A stretch of DNA of 30,994 nt, taken from positions 1-30,994 of the IMG/VR virus record IMGVR_UViG_3300009079_000077; one strand, 5' to 3'. Shown here piece by piece: positions 23,999 through 30,994 of this stretch (the stretch's first letter is position 1; the number at the start of each line of letters is the position of its first letter). The notes beneath the pieces were generated by a model that saw nothing but the letters and a program-made list of their open reading frames with translations, was not told the origin of the DNA and made no database searches. Position numbers and translations under genes: made by a program. The DNA is from a virus.

Positions 23999-25624
23999 AT
24001 GGCACAAACCATTAAAATCAAAAGAAGTAGCTCCTCCGCTGCTCCTACCTCATTAGGTGCTGGTGAATTAGCATATTCTTCTAATTCGCAAAAGCTATTT
24101 GTAGGCTCACCGGCAGTCGGTAACGCAGTAACAACAATCGGAGGAGATTTGTATGTTGCAATGCTTGACCATTCAGCAGGTACTTTAACAGCTAGTTCAG
24201 CTATATTAGTAGGCTCAGACAGTAAGATTGATCAGTTAAAAACTGGTTCTACTGTAATCACAGGTGCTAATAATACTATTGCTACTACCTCAGCTACTTT
24301 TGAATTAAAAACAGTAACAAGCGGAAACTTAACAATAAATTCTGCGGCAGATTTAATTCTAAAACATGGCGGTACTCTAAATCTAGCAACTCAAGCCAAC
24401 TCAATAACAATTTTAGATGATAACGCAGCAGCGTTAGATATCAATGAAGGCGGAACATCTTACATTAAATTAGTAACTACTAACGGTGGTGAAAAGATAC
24501 AATTTGGTAAAAATGTAGATTTAAATGGTACTTTAGATGTATCAGGTTCTGCTACTGTTAACTCTTTAAGTTCTAATACTTCAATAGCCGCAACAGGTAA
24601 TCTAACAGTTAATACTAACAAGTTCTCTGTAGTAGGTGGAACTGGTAATACAATTATAGCAGGAACACTTAACGGTCAAGGCAATGTAGACTTTGATTCC
24701 AATTTAAACGTAGATGGAAACACAACTTTAAATGGAAACGTTACTTTAGGTAACGCAGGTGGAGACACTATAACAGTTACAGGTACTTCAACATTTACAG
24801 AATCAGCAGACTTTGATGGAGGCTTAACAATAGCTGGGTCACAGACTGTAGACGCAGGTGGAAACAAAATCCTAAACGTAGGAACTCCTGTAAGCACAAC
24901 AGATGCAGCAAATAAAGGATATGTAGATGCAGTAAAACAAGCACTAGATATTAAAGATTCAGTAAGAGCAACAACAACAGCTAATTTAGCAGCAGCTTAC
25001 AACAACGGTACAAACGGTGTAGGAGCTACTTTAACAGGAGACTCTAATGGAGCAATAGCTGTAGATGGCGTATCACCTACAACTGGCGATAGAATACTTG
25101 TTAAAAATCAGACTGCAACAGCACAAAATGGTATTTATACAGTAACTACAGTAGGTAGTGGATCAGCAGTTTTTGTACTAACAAGAGCAACAGATAACGA
25201 TTCATCAGCACGTATGACAGGTGGTTGTTTTACTTTCATCGAAGAAGGGTCAGTAAATGCAGATGCAGGATTTGTACTATCAAACGTAACAGGTTCAGCA
25301 ACACTAGGTACAACTGGTTTAGGATTTACACAGTTCTCAGGAGCTGGTAGTGTTACTGCAGGAGACGGTCTTGGAAAATCAGGAAACACAATATCCGCAA
25401 ATGTTGATGATACTACAATTGAAATAGCTTCAGATACTTTAAGATTAAAAGGAGTAAGCGCATTACCAGAAGGAGTACTATTATATGGTGCTAATACAGG
25501 TGGCTCATTCGCTTCTTTATCAATAGGAACATACGACTCAACAAATGCAGTAGGACAAATTCTACAAGTTGGGGCAAACGGAACAATAGCGTGGTCTAAT
25601 AGCATAGACGGGGGCACATTCTAA
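23999..25624 (+). CDS. Tail fibre protein with repeat shaft and tip domain
   Basis: A 541-residue protein. The start 'MAQTIKIKRSSSSAAPTSLGAGELAYSSNSQKLFVG' is the common N-terminal attachment module of marine phage fibres. Residues about 90-295 are strand repeats (LTINSAADLILKHGG, LNVDGNTTLNGNVTLGNAGG) typical of a trimeric beta shaft. TTDAANKGYVDA (about 300-311) is a fibre repeat motif. Residues about 314-445 form a known fibre domain pattern: 'LDIKDSVRATTTANL', 'GDRILVKNQTATAQNGIYTV', 'LTRATDNDSSARMTGG'. The end is IDGGTF. AGGAAA at 23988-23993 precedes the ATG by 5 nt. It probably contacts the host surface. Confidence 0.8.
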   Translation: MAQTIKIKRSSSSAAPTSLGAGELAYSSNSQKLFVGSPAVGNAVTTIGGDLYVAMLDHSAGTLTASSAILVGSDSKIDQLKTGSTVITGANNTIATTSATFELKTVTSGNLTINSAADLILKHGGTLNLATQANSITILDDNAAALDINEGGTSYIKLVTTNGGEKIQFGKNVDLNGTLDVSGSATVNSLSSNTSIAATGNLTVNTNKFSVVGGTGNTIIAGTLNGQGNVDFDSNLNVDGNTTLNGNVTLGNAGGDTITVTGTSTFTESADFDGGLTIAGSQTVDAGGNKILNVGTPVSTTDAANKGYVDAVKQALDIKDSVRATTTANLAAAYNNGTNGVGATLTGDSNGAIAVDGVSPTTGDRILVKNQTATAQNGIYTVTTVGSGSAVFVLTRATDNDSSARMTGGCFTFIEEGSVNADAGFVLSNVTGSATLGTTGLGFTQFSGAGSVTAGDGLGKSGNTISANVDDTTIEIASDTLRLKGVSALPEGVLLYGANTGGSFASLSIGTYDSTNAVGQILQVGANGTIAWSNSIDGGTF

Positions 25625-25626
25625 GA

Positions 25627-25836
25627 ATGGCTCAAGTTATTAAACCAAAAAGGTCAGAGACAACAAACTCAGTGCCACAGACAAATGATTTACAAACTCA
25701 TGAAATCGCTATGAATGTGGCTGACCAAAGAATTTATACAAAGAAAGCAGATGGCACAGTAGTAATACTAGCCAGTCATGTAGAAGGAGCGTTAACAGCA
25801 GACGACCTCGTAGCTTTCTCAATAGCATTAGGATAA
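25627..25836 (+). CDS. Small fibre N-terminal-module paralogue
   Basis: This 69-residue protein begins MAQVIKPKRSETTNS, matching the start of the preceding fibre (MAQTIKIKRSSSS). It continues 'THEIAMNVADQRIYTKKADGTVVILA', the hairpin module GELA..../KLY seen in phage fibres. It lacks a shaft or tip. It looks like a free copy of the attachment module or a remnant of a fibre gene. It starts 2 nt after the upstream stop, without a clear ribosome binding site, and so is probably coupled. Confidence 0.65.
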   Translation: MAQVIKPKRSETTNSVPQTNDLQTHEIAMNVADQRIYTKKADGTVVILASHVEGALTADDLVAFSIALG

Positions 25837-25840
25837 TATT

Positions 25841-26173
25841 ATGGCATCAGCATTTAAAACAGAAACAGCAGTAGATATAGGCACAGGATTAACCTCTGTG
25901 TATACCTGTCCAAATAGCACAACAACAACACTTATAGGATTATATATTTGCAATGTTGCAGGAGCAGACATTACAGCAACTGTTCAATTGTTTAATGCAA
26001 GTGCCAATCATCACGCCTCAATAGTAAATGGAGTAGAAATACCTGCGGGTTCAACACTAGCTCCAATAGGTGGTGATGCAAAAGTCGTTTTAGAAGCAGG
26101 TGACATTATAAAGTGTCTATCAAACACGACAAGTTCAATAGACATAGTTCTATCGTATTTGGAGCAAACATAA
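25841..26173 (+). CDS. Small beta-sandwich virion protein
   Basis: A 110-residue protein with strand pattern throughout: 'TSVYTCPNSTTTTLIGLYICNV', 'ADITATVQLFNAS', 'VEIPAGSTLAPIGGDAKVVLEAGDIIKC' and 'SIDIVLSYLEQT'. This looks like a small jelly-roll or capping protein found beside fibre genes in marine phages. AGGA at 25830-25833 lies 7 nt before the ATG. The function is inferred only from its neighbours. Confidence 0.6.
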   Translation: MASAFKTETAVDIGTGLTSVYTCPNSTTTTLIGLYICNVAGADITATVQLFNASANHHASIVNGVEIPAGSTLAPIGGDAKVVLEAGDIIKCLSNTTSSIDIVLSYLEQT

Positions 26174-26174
26174 A

Positions 26175-29100
26175 ATGCCGTTAATAGGTAAATTTTTAGT
26201 ACAACAAGACTCAATAGGTAATAATAGTGTAGTTGCAAGTAAGATTGCTGCAAATGCTATTACAGCATCTGAGTTAGCTTTAAATTCTGTAACATCTGCA
26301 GAATTAGCAACAAACTCTGTTGGAGCTGCAGAACTACAGTCAACTGCTGTAACTTCAGTAGCAGATAACTCTGTAACAGCTTCAGGCTTAGCTGCAAACT
26401 CAGTAGATAGTTCAGAAATTGTAACAGGCAGCATAGACACTATACATTTAGGAACAGGACAAGTTACAACAGCGAAGATAGCTGGAAATGCAATAACCTC
26501 AAATGAGATAGCACAAAATTCAATCGATTCAAGCGAAATTGCCACTGGTAGTATCGACACAATTCACATTTCGGCAAATGCAGTTACAACTGCAAAAATT
26601 GCTGGCAACAACGTTACTGCTCATCATATTGCTGATGGGAGTATCACTAGCACTCAACTTGGAGCAAACAGTGTCGACAGCGCAGAATTAATTACTGGCT
26701 CGATCGATACGATACATCTAGGAGGTTTACAGGTTACTACTGCAAAGATCGCTGCAGGAGCTGTCACAACTGCTAAACTCGGAGATAATTCTGTCACTTC
26801 AGCAAAAATAGTCAATGGAACAATCGCGACAGCAGACATTGCAGACCTTGCTATAACAAGTGGTAAGATAGCTGCAAACACAATTTTAACAGCAAACATT
26901 GCTGACAACAATATAAACGGAACAAAAATAGCTACGGACAGTATAGTTGCAAGACATATAGCAGCTAACTCAGTAGATAGTGCAGAATTAGTCACTGGTA
27001 GTATAGATACTATACACTTAGCAGATGACGCAGTTACTGGTGCTAAAATAGCAGGATTAACAGTTACTGGCCCAAACATTGCAAATAACGCAATAAATGC
27101 TAACAAGATTGGTACAGATGTTATCGATGCATCACACATAGCAGCTGGTGTAGTAGGTTCTTCAGAACTTGCCGCAAATTCAGTAGATTCATCAGAATTA
27201 GTAACTGGTAGTATAGATACTATACATATTGGAGCATTACAAGTAACAACAGCTAAAATAGCTGATAACAATGTTACTTCAGGAAAAATAGTAAGCGATG
27301 CTATTGTAGCAAGACATATTGCAGCTAATGCAATTAATAGTGTTGACTTTATTACAGACGGTTTAATTAACACTGCACAATTAGCAGGTAATTCAGTAGC
27401 AACTGCAAAAATACAAGACAACGCAATAGATGCAACAAAAATAGCAGCGAATAGTGTAAGTGCAAGTGAATTAAAATCAGATGCACTAGGCGGACAAACC
27501 TTCTCAGGTAACGTTGTGTTATCTGGAAACTTAACTGTATCAGGAACAACAACTACAGTATCTTCTACAACAATCAATGTAGCAGACCCACTTCTTGCAC
27601 TAGCGACAACAAATAGTTCAGCAGATACAGTTGACATAGGTTTTTATGGATTGTATGATGTAGGCGGAACAGATAAGTATACAGGTTTATTCAGAGATGC
27701 TGGAGATTCAGGTAAATGGAAAATATTTAAAGATTTACAGACTGTACCAACCACAGTAGTAAACACAGAAGGCACAGGCTATGCAACAGGAACACTTGTA
27801 GCAAACGTAGAAGGAAATGTTACAGGTAACTTAACAGGAACAGCAAGTGCAATAGCAAACAATACTGTAAATGCAAGTAAGATTGTAGCAGGAAGTATAA
27901 CAACAGCTGAGATAGCAGCGAACACAATCTTAACAGCAAACATTGCAGATAACAATATAAATGGCACTAAGATTATAACTAATGCAATTGTAGGTAGACA
28001 CATAACTGCAAATGCAGTAAATACTAGTGAGATAGCAACAGGAGCTGTAGCAGCCTTACAAATAGCAGGTGATGCAGTAGATGGAACAAAAATTGCAGAT
28101 GATTCTATAGATTCAGAACATTATGCAGATGGCAGTATTGATACAGCACATATTGGAAACGGACAAGTAACAGAAGGCAAATTAGCAGCAAACTCTGTAA
28201 ACTCATCAAAAATAGTAAATGGCTCTATTGTAAACGCAGATTTAGCGAATAACTCTATAAGTGCTACTAAAATAGCAACTGGAGCAGTAGGTTCGTCAGA
28301 ACTAGCTGCAAACTCAGTAGATTCAAGTGAATTAGTATCAGGTAGTATTGATGGAATACATTTAGCTGTAAACTCTGTTTCCTCTAGTAAAATAGCTGGT
28401 AATGCTGTCGGAACAAGCGAAATAGCACTTAACTCGGTCACAGCTGGCATAATTCAAAACGGTATTGTAGGAACAGATGAACTAGCTGATAACTGTGTAA
28501 CAGCAGCTAAAATAGCAGATGGCTCTATTACTAGCACACAAATAGGCACTAATCAAGTAACTTCAAGCGAACTAGCAGGCAACTCTGTAGATAGTGCGGA
28601 GATAGTAAGCAGTAGTGTAGATACTATTCATATCACTAACTTAAATGTAACAAATGCTAAAATAGCAAACAATGCAATAACAAGTTCTAAAATAGCCGCT
28701 AACAATGTAGGTTCAAGTGAAATAGCAGCAAACGCTGTTGGATCAAGTGAGATTGCAAATAATTCTGTAACAACAACACAATTATCAAGTGCAGCACTTG
28801 GTGGTAAAACAATGACAGGAAGTATTACATTTGGAGGAGATTTAGGGTTTGGTGGAAGCACATCTAATAAAGTAAATGTAGCAGGTAGCATAGGTATTCA
28901 AGACACTAATCCACCACAAAAACTTCATATAGACGAAGTAGCTGGTATGGATGTAGGTTCAGGAACTTCTTCAGCAACAGCACAATTTACACTAGACACT
29001 TTTGCAGCAGCTACATTTAGAACTGCTAAGTACTTAGTACAAGTACATAATACAACAGACACAGATTTTCAAGCAATAGAAATTTTATTATTCCATGATG

Positions 29101-29261
29101 GCTCAGATGTTTACTTAACACAGTACGCATCTATATTTGAAAATGGAGCACAGGCAGCATTTGATGCAGACTTAGTATCAGGTAATATAAGGTTAAGAGT
29201 AACGCCAGCAAGTACAGATAGTATGGCATTTAAATTTATAAGGACAACAATAGAGGTATAA
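26175..29261 (+). CDS. Large repetitive tail fibre protein
   Basis: A 1028-residue protein with two long repeat shafts. The units run 'NSVDSSELVTGSIDTIHLG' then 'VTTAKIAGNAIT' and are present many times at residues about 15-435 and 560-875. Hydrophobic residues and Ala-Asn turns recur at short, regular steps, which fits a beta-helical trimer. An interruption at about 438-559 (GNLTVSGTTTTVSSTTINVADPLL, then LYDVGGTDKYTGLFRDAG) matches a domain known from T4-like cyanophage fibres. The C-terminal 150 residues form a head: 'GSIGIQDTNPPQKLHIDEVAG', then a beta domain ending IRTTIEV. TTTGGAG lies 10 nt upstream. It is probably the main long side fibre. Confidence 0.82.
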   Translation: MPLIGKFLVQQDSIGNNSVVASKIAANAITASELALNSVTSAELATNSVGAAELQSTAVTSVADNSVTASGLAANSVDSSEIVTGSIDTIHLGTGQVTTAKIAGNAITSNEIAQNSIDSSEIATGSIDTIHISANAVTTAKIAGNNVTAHHIADGSITSTQLGANSVDSAELITGSIDTIHLGGLQVTTAKIAAGAVTTAKLGDNSVTSAKIVNGTIATADIADLAITSGKIAANTILTANIADNNINGTKIATDSIVARHIAANSVDSAELVTGSIDTIHLADDAVTGAKIAGLTVTGPNIANNAINANKIGTDVIDASHIAAGVVGSSELAANSVDSSELVTGSIDTIHIGALQVTTAKIADNNVTSGKIVSDAIVARHIAANAINSVDFITDGLINTAQLAGNSVATAKIQDNAIDATKIAANSVSASELKSDALGGQTFSGNVVLSGNLTVSGTTTTVSSTTINVADPLLALATTNSSADTVDIGFYGLYDVGGTDKYTGLFRDAGDSGKWKIFKDLQTVPTTVVNTEGTGYATGTLVANVEGNVTGNLTGTASAIANNTVNASKIVAGSITTAEIAANTILTANIADNNINGTKIITNAIVGRHITANAVNTSEIATGAVAALQIAGDAVDGTKIADDSIDSEHYADGSIDTAHIGNGQVTEGKLAANSVNSSKIVNGSIVNADLANNSISATKIATGAVGSSELAANSVDSSELVSGSIDGIHLAVNSVSSSKIAGNAVGTSEIALNSVTAGIIQNGIVGTDELADNCVTAAKIADGSITSTQIGTNQVTSSELAGNSVDSAEIVSSSVDTIHITNLNVTNAKIANNAITSSKIAANNVGSSEIAANAVGSSEIANNSVTTTQLSSAALGGKTMTGSITFGGDLGFGGSTSNKVNVAGSIGIQDTNPPQKLHIDEVAGMDVGSGTSSATAQFTLDTFAAATFRTAKYLVQVHNTTDTDFQAIEILLFHDGSDVYLTQYASIFENGAQAAFDADLVSGNIRLRVTPASTDSMAFKFIRTTIEV
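26220..28790 (+). repeat. Degenerate repeat shaft in the large fibre
   Basis: Variants of 'aactcagtagatagttcaga' plus 'ggtagtatagatact' recur more than ten times, encoding NSVDSSE and GSIDTIH. Copies differ by many silent changes. The run is broken at about 27485-27850 by a non-repeat domain. Confidence 0.85.
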
Positions 29262-29262
29262 C

Positions 29263-29484
29263 ATGGGACAAAAATTAGACTTTAATATCGAAGACGCAGG
29301 GTTAAAAATTGATGGTAGTGATGTAATTGATGCCAGTAGAAACTTTGAGGGAGCAGTAGCGACAAATAAGATTGGTTCAGGAATCATAGCAAAAGCTAGA
29401 TTGCCTTTTACAATAACAACAACAGCACCAACAAATACTACTGGAACGAGTGACGGTCATGTATGGTTTGTTTATTCGAGTTAA
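29263..29484 (+). CDS. Small protein after the large fibre
   Basis: This 73-residue protein opens 'MGQKLDFNIEDAGLKIDGSDVIDASRNFEGAVATNKIG' and ends 'TGTSDGHVWFVYSS', a motif like those at fibre ends ('GDvWfvy'). AGAGGT (29252-29257) lies 5 nt before the ATG. It may be a fibre-tip adhesin or an attachment piece for the following giant repeat protein, whose start lies 3 nt downstream of its stop. The family was not recognised. Confidence 0.6.
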   Translation: MGQKLDFNIEDAGLKIDGSDVIDASRNFEGAVATNKIGSGIIAKARLPFTITTTAPTNTTGTSDGHVWFVYSS

Positions 29485-29487
29485 GAT

Positions 29488-30994
29488 ATGGCAATATATG
29501 TTAATGACAGTGGTACACTACGTCAGATATCCTTCCTTGCAGTCAATGATGGCGGAACAATACGAAGGGTCAATGAAGTATATGTAAATGATAACAGTAA
29601 CTTAGCTGGCCCATTCTCTGCGGTTCATGAAACTGCTAGAAACACAGCAACTGTTAGAACTACAAACACAAATGACATTGTTACAACATTCAATACAACT
29701 ACAGCTTTTGATACAGACGTAGCTACAGTATCGGGATATAATACAAGCAGAGTAACAGAGTTCAATACATCTAGAAGTACTGAAACTAATTTAGTAACTA
29801 CATTTGCAACTACTACCGTTTTTGCTACAACAGTAAATACAACTACTGATTTTACTACTACCACTGCTTTCAATACAACCACAACGTTTAACACAACAAT
29901 TACTACTGTTACAGATTTTACAACTACAACGCAGTTTAATACAACAACAACGTTTAATACAAACACAACTACAACTACTGATTTTACTACTACCACTGCG
30001 TTTAATACAACCACAACATTTAACACAACAATTGCAACCACTACAGTATTTAGTACTGTTACTGCTTTTAATACTACTACAACGTATAATACTACACAGG
30101 GTACAACTACAGCATTTAATACAACTACTACTTTTACCACAACTACAACATTTGATACTAATACTAGTACAACTACAGCGTTTAATACGACTACTACTTT
30201 TACCACAACAACAACATTTAATACAAGTAAAAGCACAACTACAGCATTTAATACAACTACTACTTTTGAAACTACAACAGTATTTGAGACTAGCTTAAGT
30301 ACAACTACAGCGTATAATACAACTACTACCTTTAGTACAACGACAACGTTTAATACAACACTTACGACTACAACTGATTTTACTACTACTACAACATTTG
30401 AGACTAATTTAACTACAACAACTGCGTATGAAACTACTACTACTTTTACAACATTCTTTGATACAGTAATCTCTACAAGTAGACTTAGTGAGTTTACTAA
30501 CAATACAGCTTTTGCTACAACAAGAACAACAACATTTGGTACTGTTACTGCTTATGCAGATAACACTTCATTTGCTACAACAAGAACAACAACATTCGGT
30601 ACTGTCACTGCTTATGCAGACAATACCTCATTTGCCACAACGAGAACAACAACATTTGGTACTGTTACTGCTTATGCAGACAACACATCATTTGCTACTA
30701 CAAGAGATACAACGTATGATACTGTATCTACTTTCGTAGTAAGTACAAGTTATACAACTACTCAAAATACTAATACGAGTAGAAACACTGCATTGGCAGC
30801 TGTAAATACTAATTATACTACTACTCAAAATACTAATACAAGTAGGAATACTGCGCTGGCCGCTGTAAATACTTCATATGATACTACTCAAAGTACTAAT
30901 ACTGTAAGAAACACTGCGTTAGCTGCTGTAAATACTTCATATAATACTACTCAAAGTACAAATACTTCTAGAAACACTGCATTGGCCGCTGTAA
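29488..30994 (+). CDS. Giant Thr-rich repeat protein, putative fibre (3' partial)
   Basis: The frame opens at ATG 29488 and has no stop to the right edge (502 codons visible). The first 50 residues (MAIYVNDSGTLRQISFLAVN..., VNEVYVNDNSNLAG) are a compact beta-like head with a twice-repeated 'R.I....VNDGG/VNDNS' pattern. From about residue 60, more than half of the residues are Thr. Residues up to about 320 form a roughly 22-residue unit with aromatic residues spaced 6, 6 and 10 apart (AFNTTTTFTTTTTFDTNTST). Then comes a 20-residue unit (TVTAYADNTSFATTRTTTFG), and then a 21-residue unit (YTTTQNTNTSRNTALAAVNT plus one) still running at the edge. There is no signal peptide or Cys. A long thin fibre or surface adhesin is the best reading; the function is unproven. 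A long valine-rich frame on the other strand is only its shadow. Confidence 0.78.
   Translation, partial: MAIYVNDSGTLRQISFLAVNDGGTIRRVNEVYVNDNSNLAGPFSAVHETARNTATVRTTNTNDIVTTFNTTTAFDTDVATVSGYNTSRVTEFNTSRSTETNLVTTFATTTVFATTVNTTTDFTTTTAFNTTTTFNTTITTVTDFTTTTQFNTTTTFNTNTTTTTDFTTTTAFNTTTTFNTTIATTTVFSTVTAFNTTTTYNTTQGTTTAFNTTTTFTTTTTFDTNTSTTTAFNTTTTFTTTTTFNTSKSTTTAFNTTTTFETTTVFETSLSTTTAYNTTTTFSTTTTFNTTLTTTTDFTTTTTFETNLTTTTAYETTTTFTTFFDTVISTSRLSEFTNNTAFATTRTTTFGTVTAYADNTSFATTRTTTFGTVTAYADNTSFATTRTTTFGTVTAYADNTSFATTRDTTYDTVSTFVVSTSYTTTQNTNTSRNTALAAVNTNYTTTQNTNTSRNTALAAVNTSYDTTQSTNTVRNTALAAVNTSYNTTQSTNTSRNTALAAV
29800..30480 (+). repeat. 66-nt (22-residue) Thr/Phe repeat
   Basis: The anchor codons for Ala/Asp plus Phe/Tyr recur at 29848, 29914, 29980, then 29998, 30064, 30112, 30178, 30244, 30310, 30376 and 30424. 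Steps are mostly 66 nt, with some of 48 nt where one 6-residue piece is missing, and one short 18-nt step. Confidence 0.8.
30541..30720 (+). repeat. 60-nt (20-residue) repeat, three copies
   Basis: Copies at 30541, 30601 and 30661 are in exact register. The first two encode the same 20 residues but differ at seven nucleotides, all silent. A partial copy precedes them from about 30511. Confidence 0.92.
30751..30994 (+). repeat. 63-nt (21-residue) repeat, four copies, cut by the window end
   Basis: Units start at the Tyr codons 30751, 30814, 30877 and 30940. All keep TTQ, NT and RNTALAAVNT-type positions. Copies one and two differ by seven silent changes and one changed codon. Twenty-one residues equal three heptads, so a coiled-coil stalk is possible. 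Confidence 0.9.

Noticed and set aside
26654-27637. Long minus-strand frame opposite the large fibre
   Set aside because: Low stop density comes from the repetitive, Ala/Thr/Ser-rich + strand gene. The composition is unnatural and there is no start signal.
29625-30503. Long valine-rich open frame on the minus strand
   Set aside because: It is the antisense image of the Thr repeats (ACA/ACT reads as TGT/AGT-type and shifted GTT/GTA codons). It has no ribosome binding site and lies opposite a well-supported + strand frame.
30541-30994. Regular repeats as a possible CRISPR array
   Set aside because: Units are contiguous without unique spacers and keep one reading frame throughout.

Overview
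This 31 kb window is part of the late (virion structure) region of a tailed bacteriophage with a long flexible tail (siphovirus type). All genes lie on the + strand, almost without gaps, and follow the lambda head-tail order: prohead protease/major capsid, head-tail connector, Z-position protein, tail terminator (U), tail tube (V), tail chaperones (G and GT by frameshift), tape measure (H), M, L, K, I and J. The DNA is clearly AT-rich by eye. The fibre genes at the right resemble types common in marine phages (cyanophage and pelagiphage metagenomes). An AT-rich marine bacterium is therefore a plausible host, but this is inference; no host marker, integrase, tRNA or attachment site is visible.

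Layout. 1-1920: a protease plus HK97-fold capsid polyprotein cut by the left edge, with a likely internal start at 454, ending in a strong terminator. 1973-4751: connector and tail-completion genes. 4766-5992: tail tube protein, again followed by a strong terminator. 6050-6855: G/GT chaperones with a complete -1 frameshift signal (slippery AAATTTT, 6-nt spacer, 8-bp stem). 6855-10679: tape measure. 10679-20348: tail-tip genes M, L, a JAB-only K, I and a very large J (2309 codons) with collagen-like and other repeats. 20348-23178: four unrecognised small or medium genes, probably tail-tip accessories. 23208-23236: a perfect consensus extended -10 sigma70 promoter, the only obvious promoter found. 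23257-30994: a fibre and adhesin cassette, including a 1028-codon repeat fibre.

The last gene starts at 29488 and is still open at the right edge. It is extremely Thr-rich and built from successive 22-, 20- and 21-residue repeats. Neighbouring repeat copies differ almost only at synonymous positions.

Many genes are joined by TAATG or ATGA stop-start overlaps (at least eight TAATG joints), which suggests translational coupling. The two terminators sit directly after the two most abundant virion proteins and would lower expression of what follows. The most distinctive parts are the frameshift signal, the nested capsid start, the enlarged L and J proteins, and the promoter-led repeat-fibre cassette.
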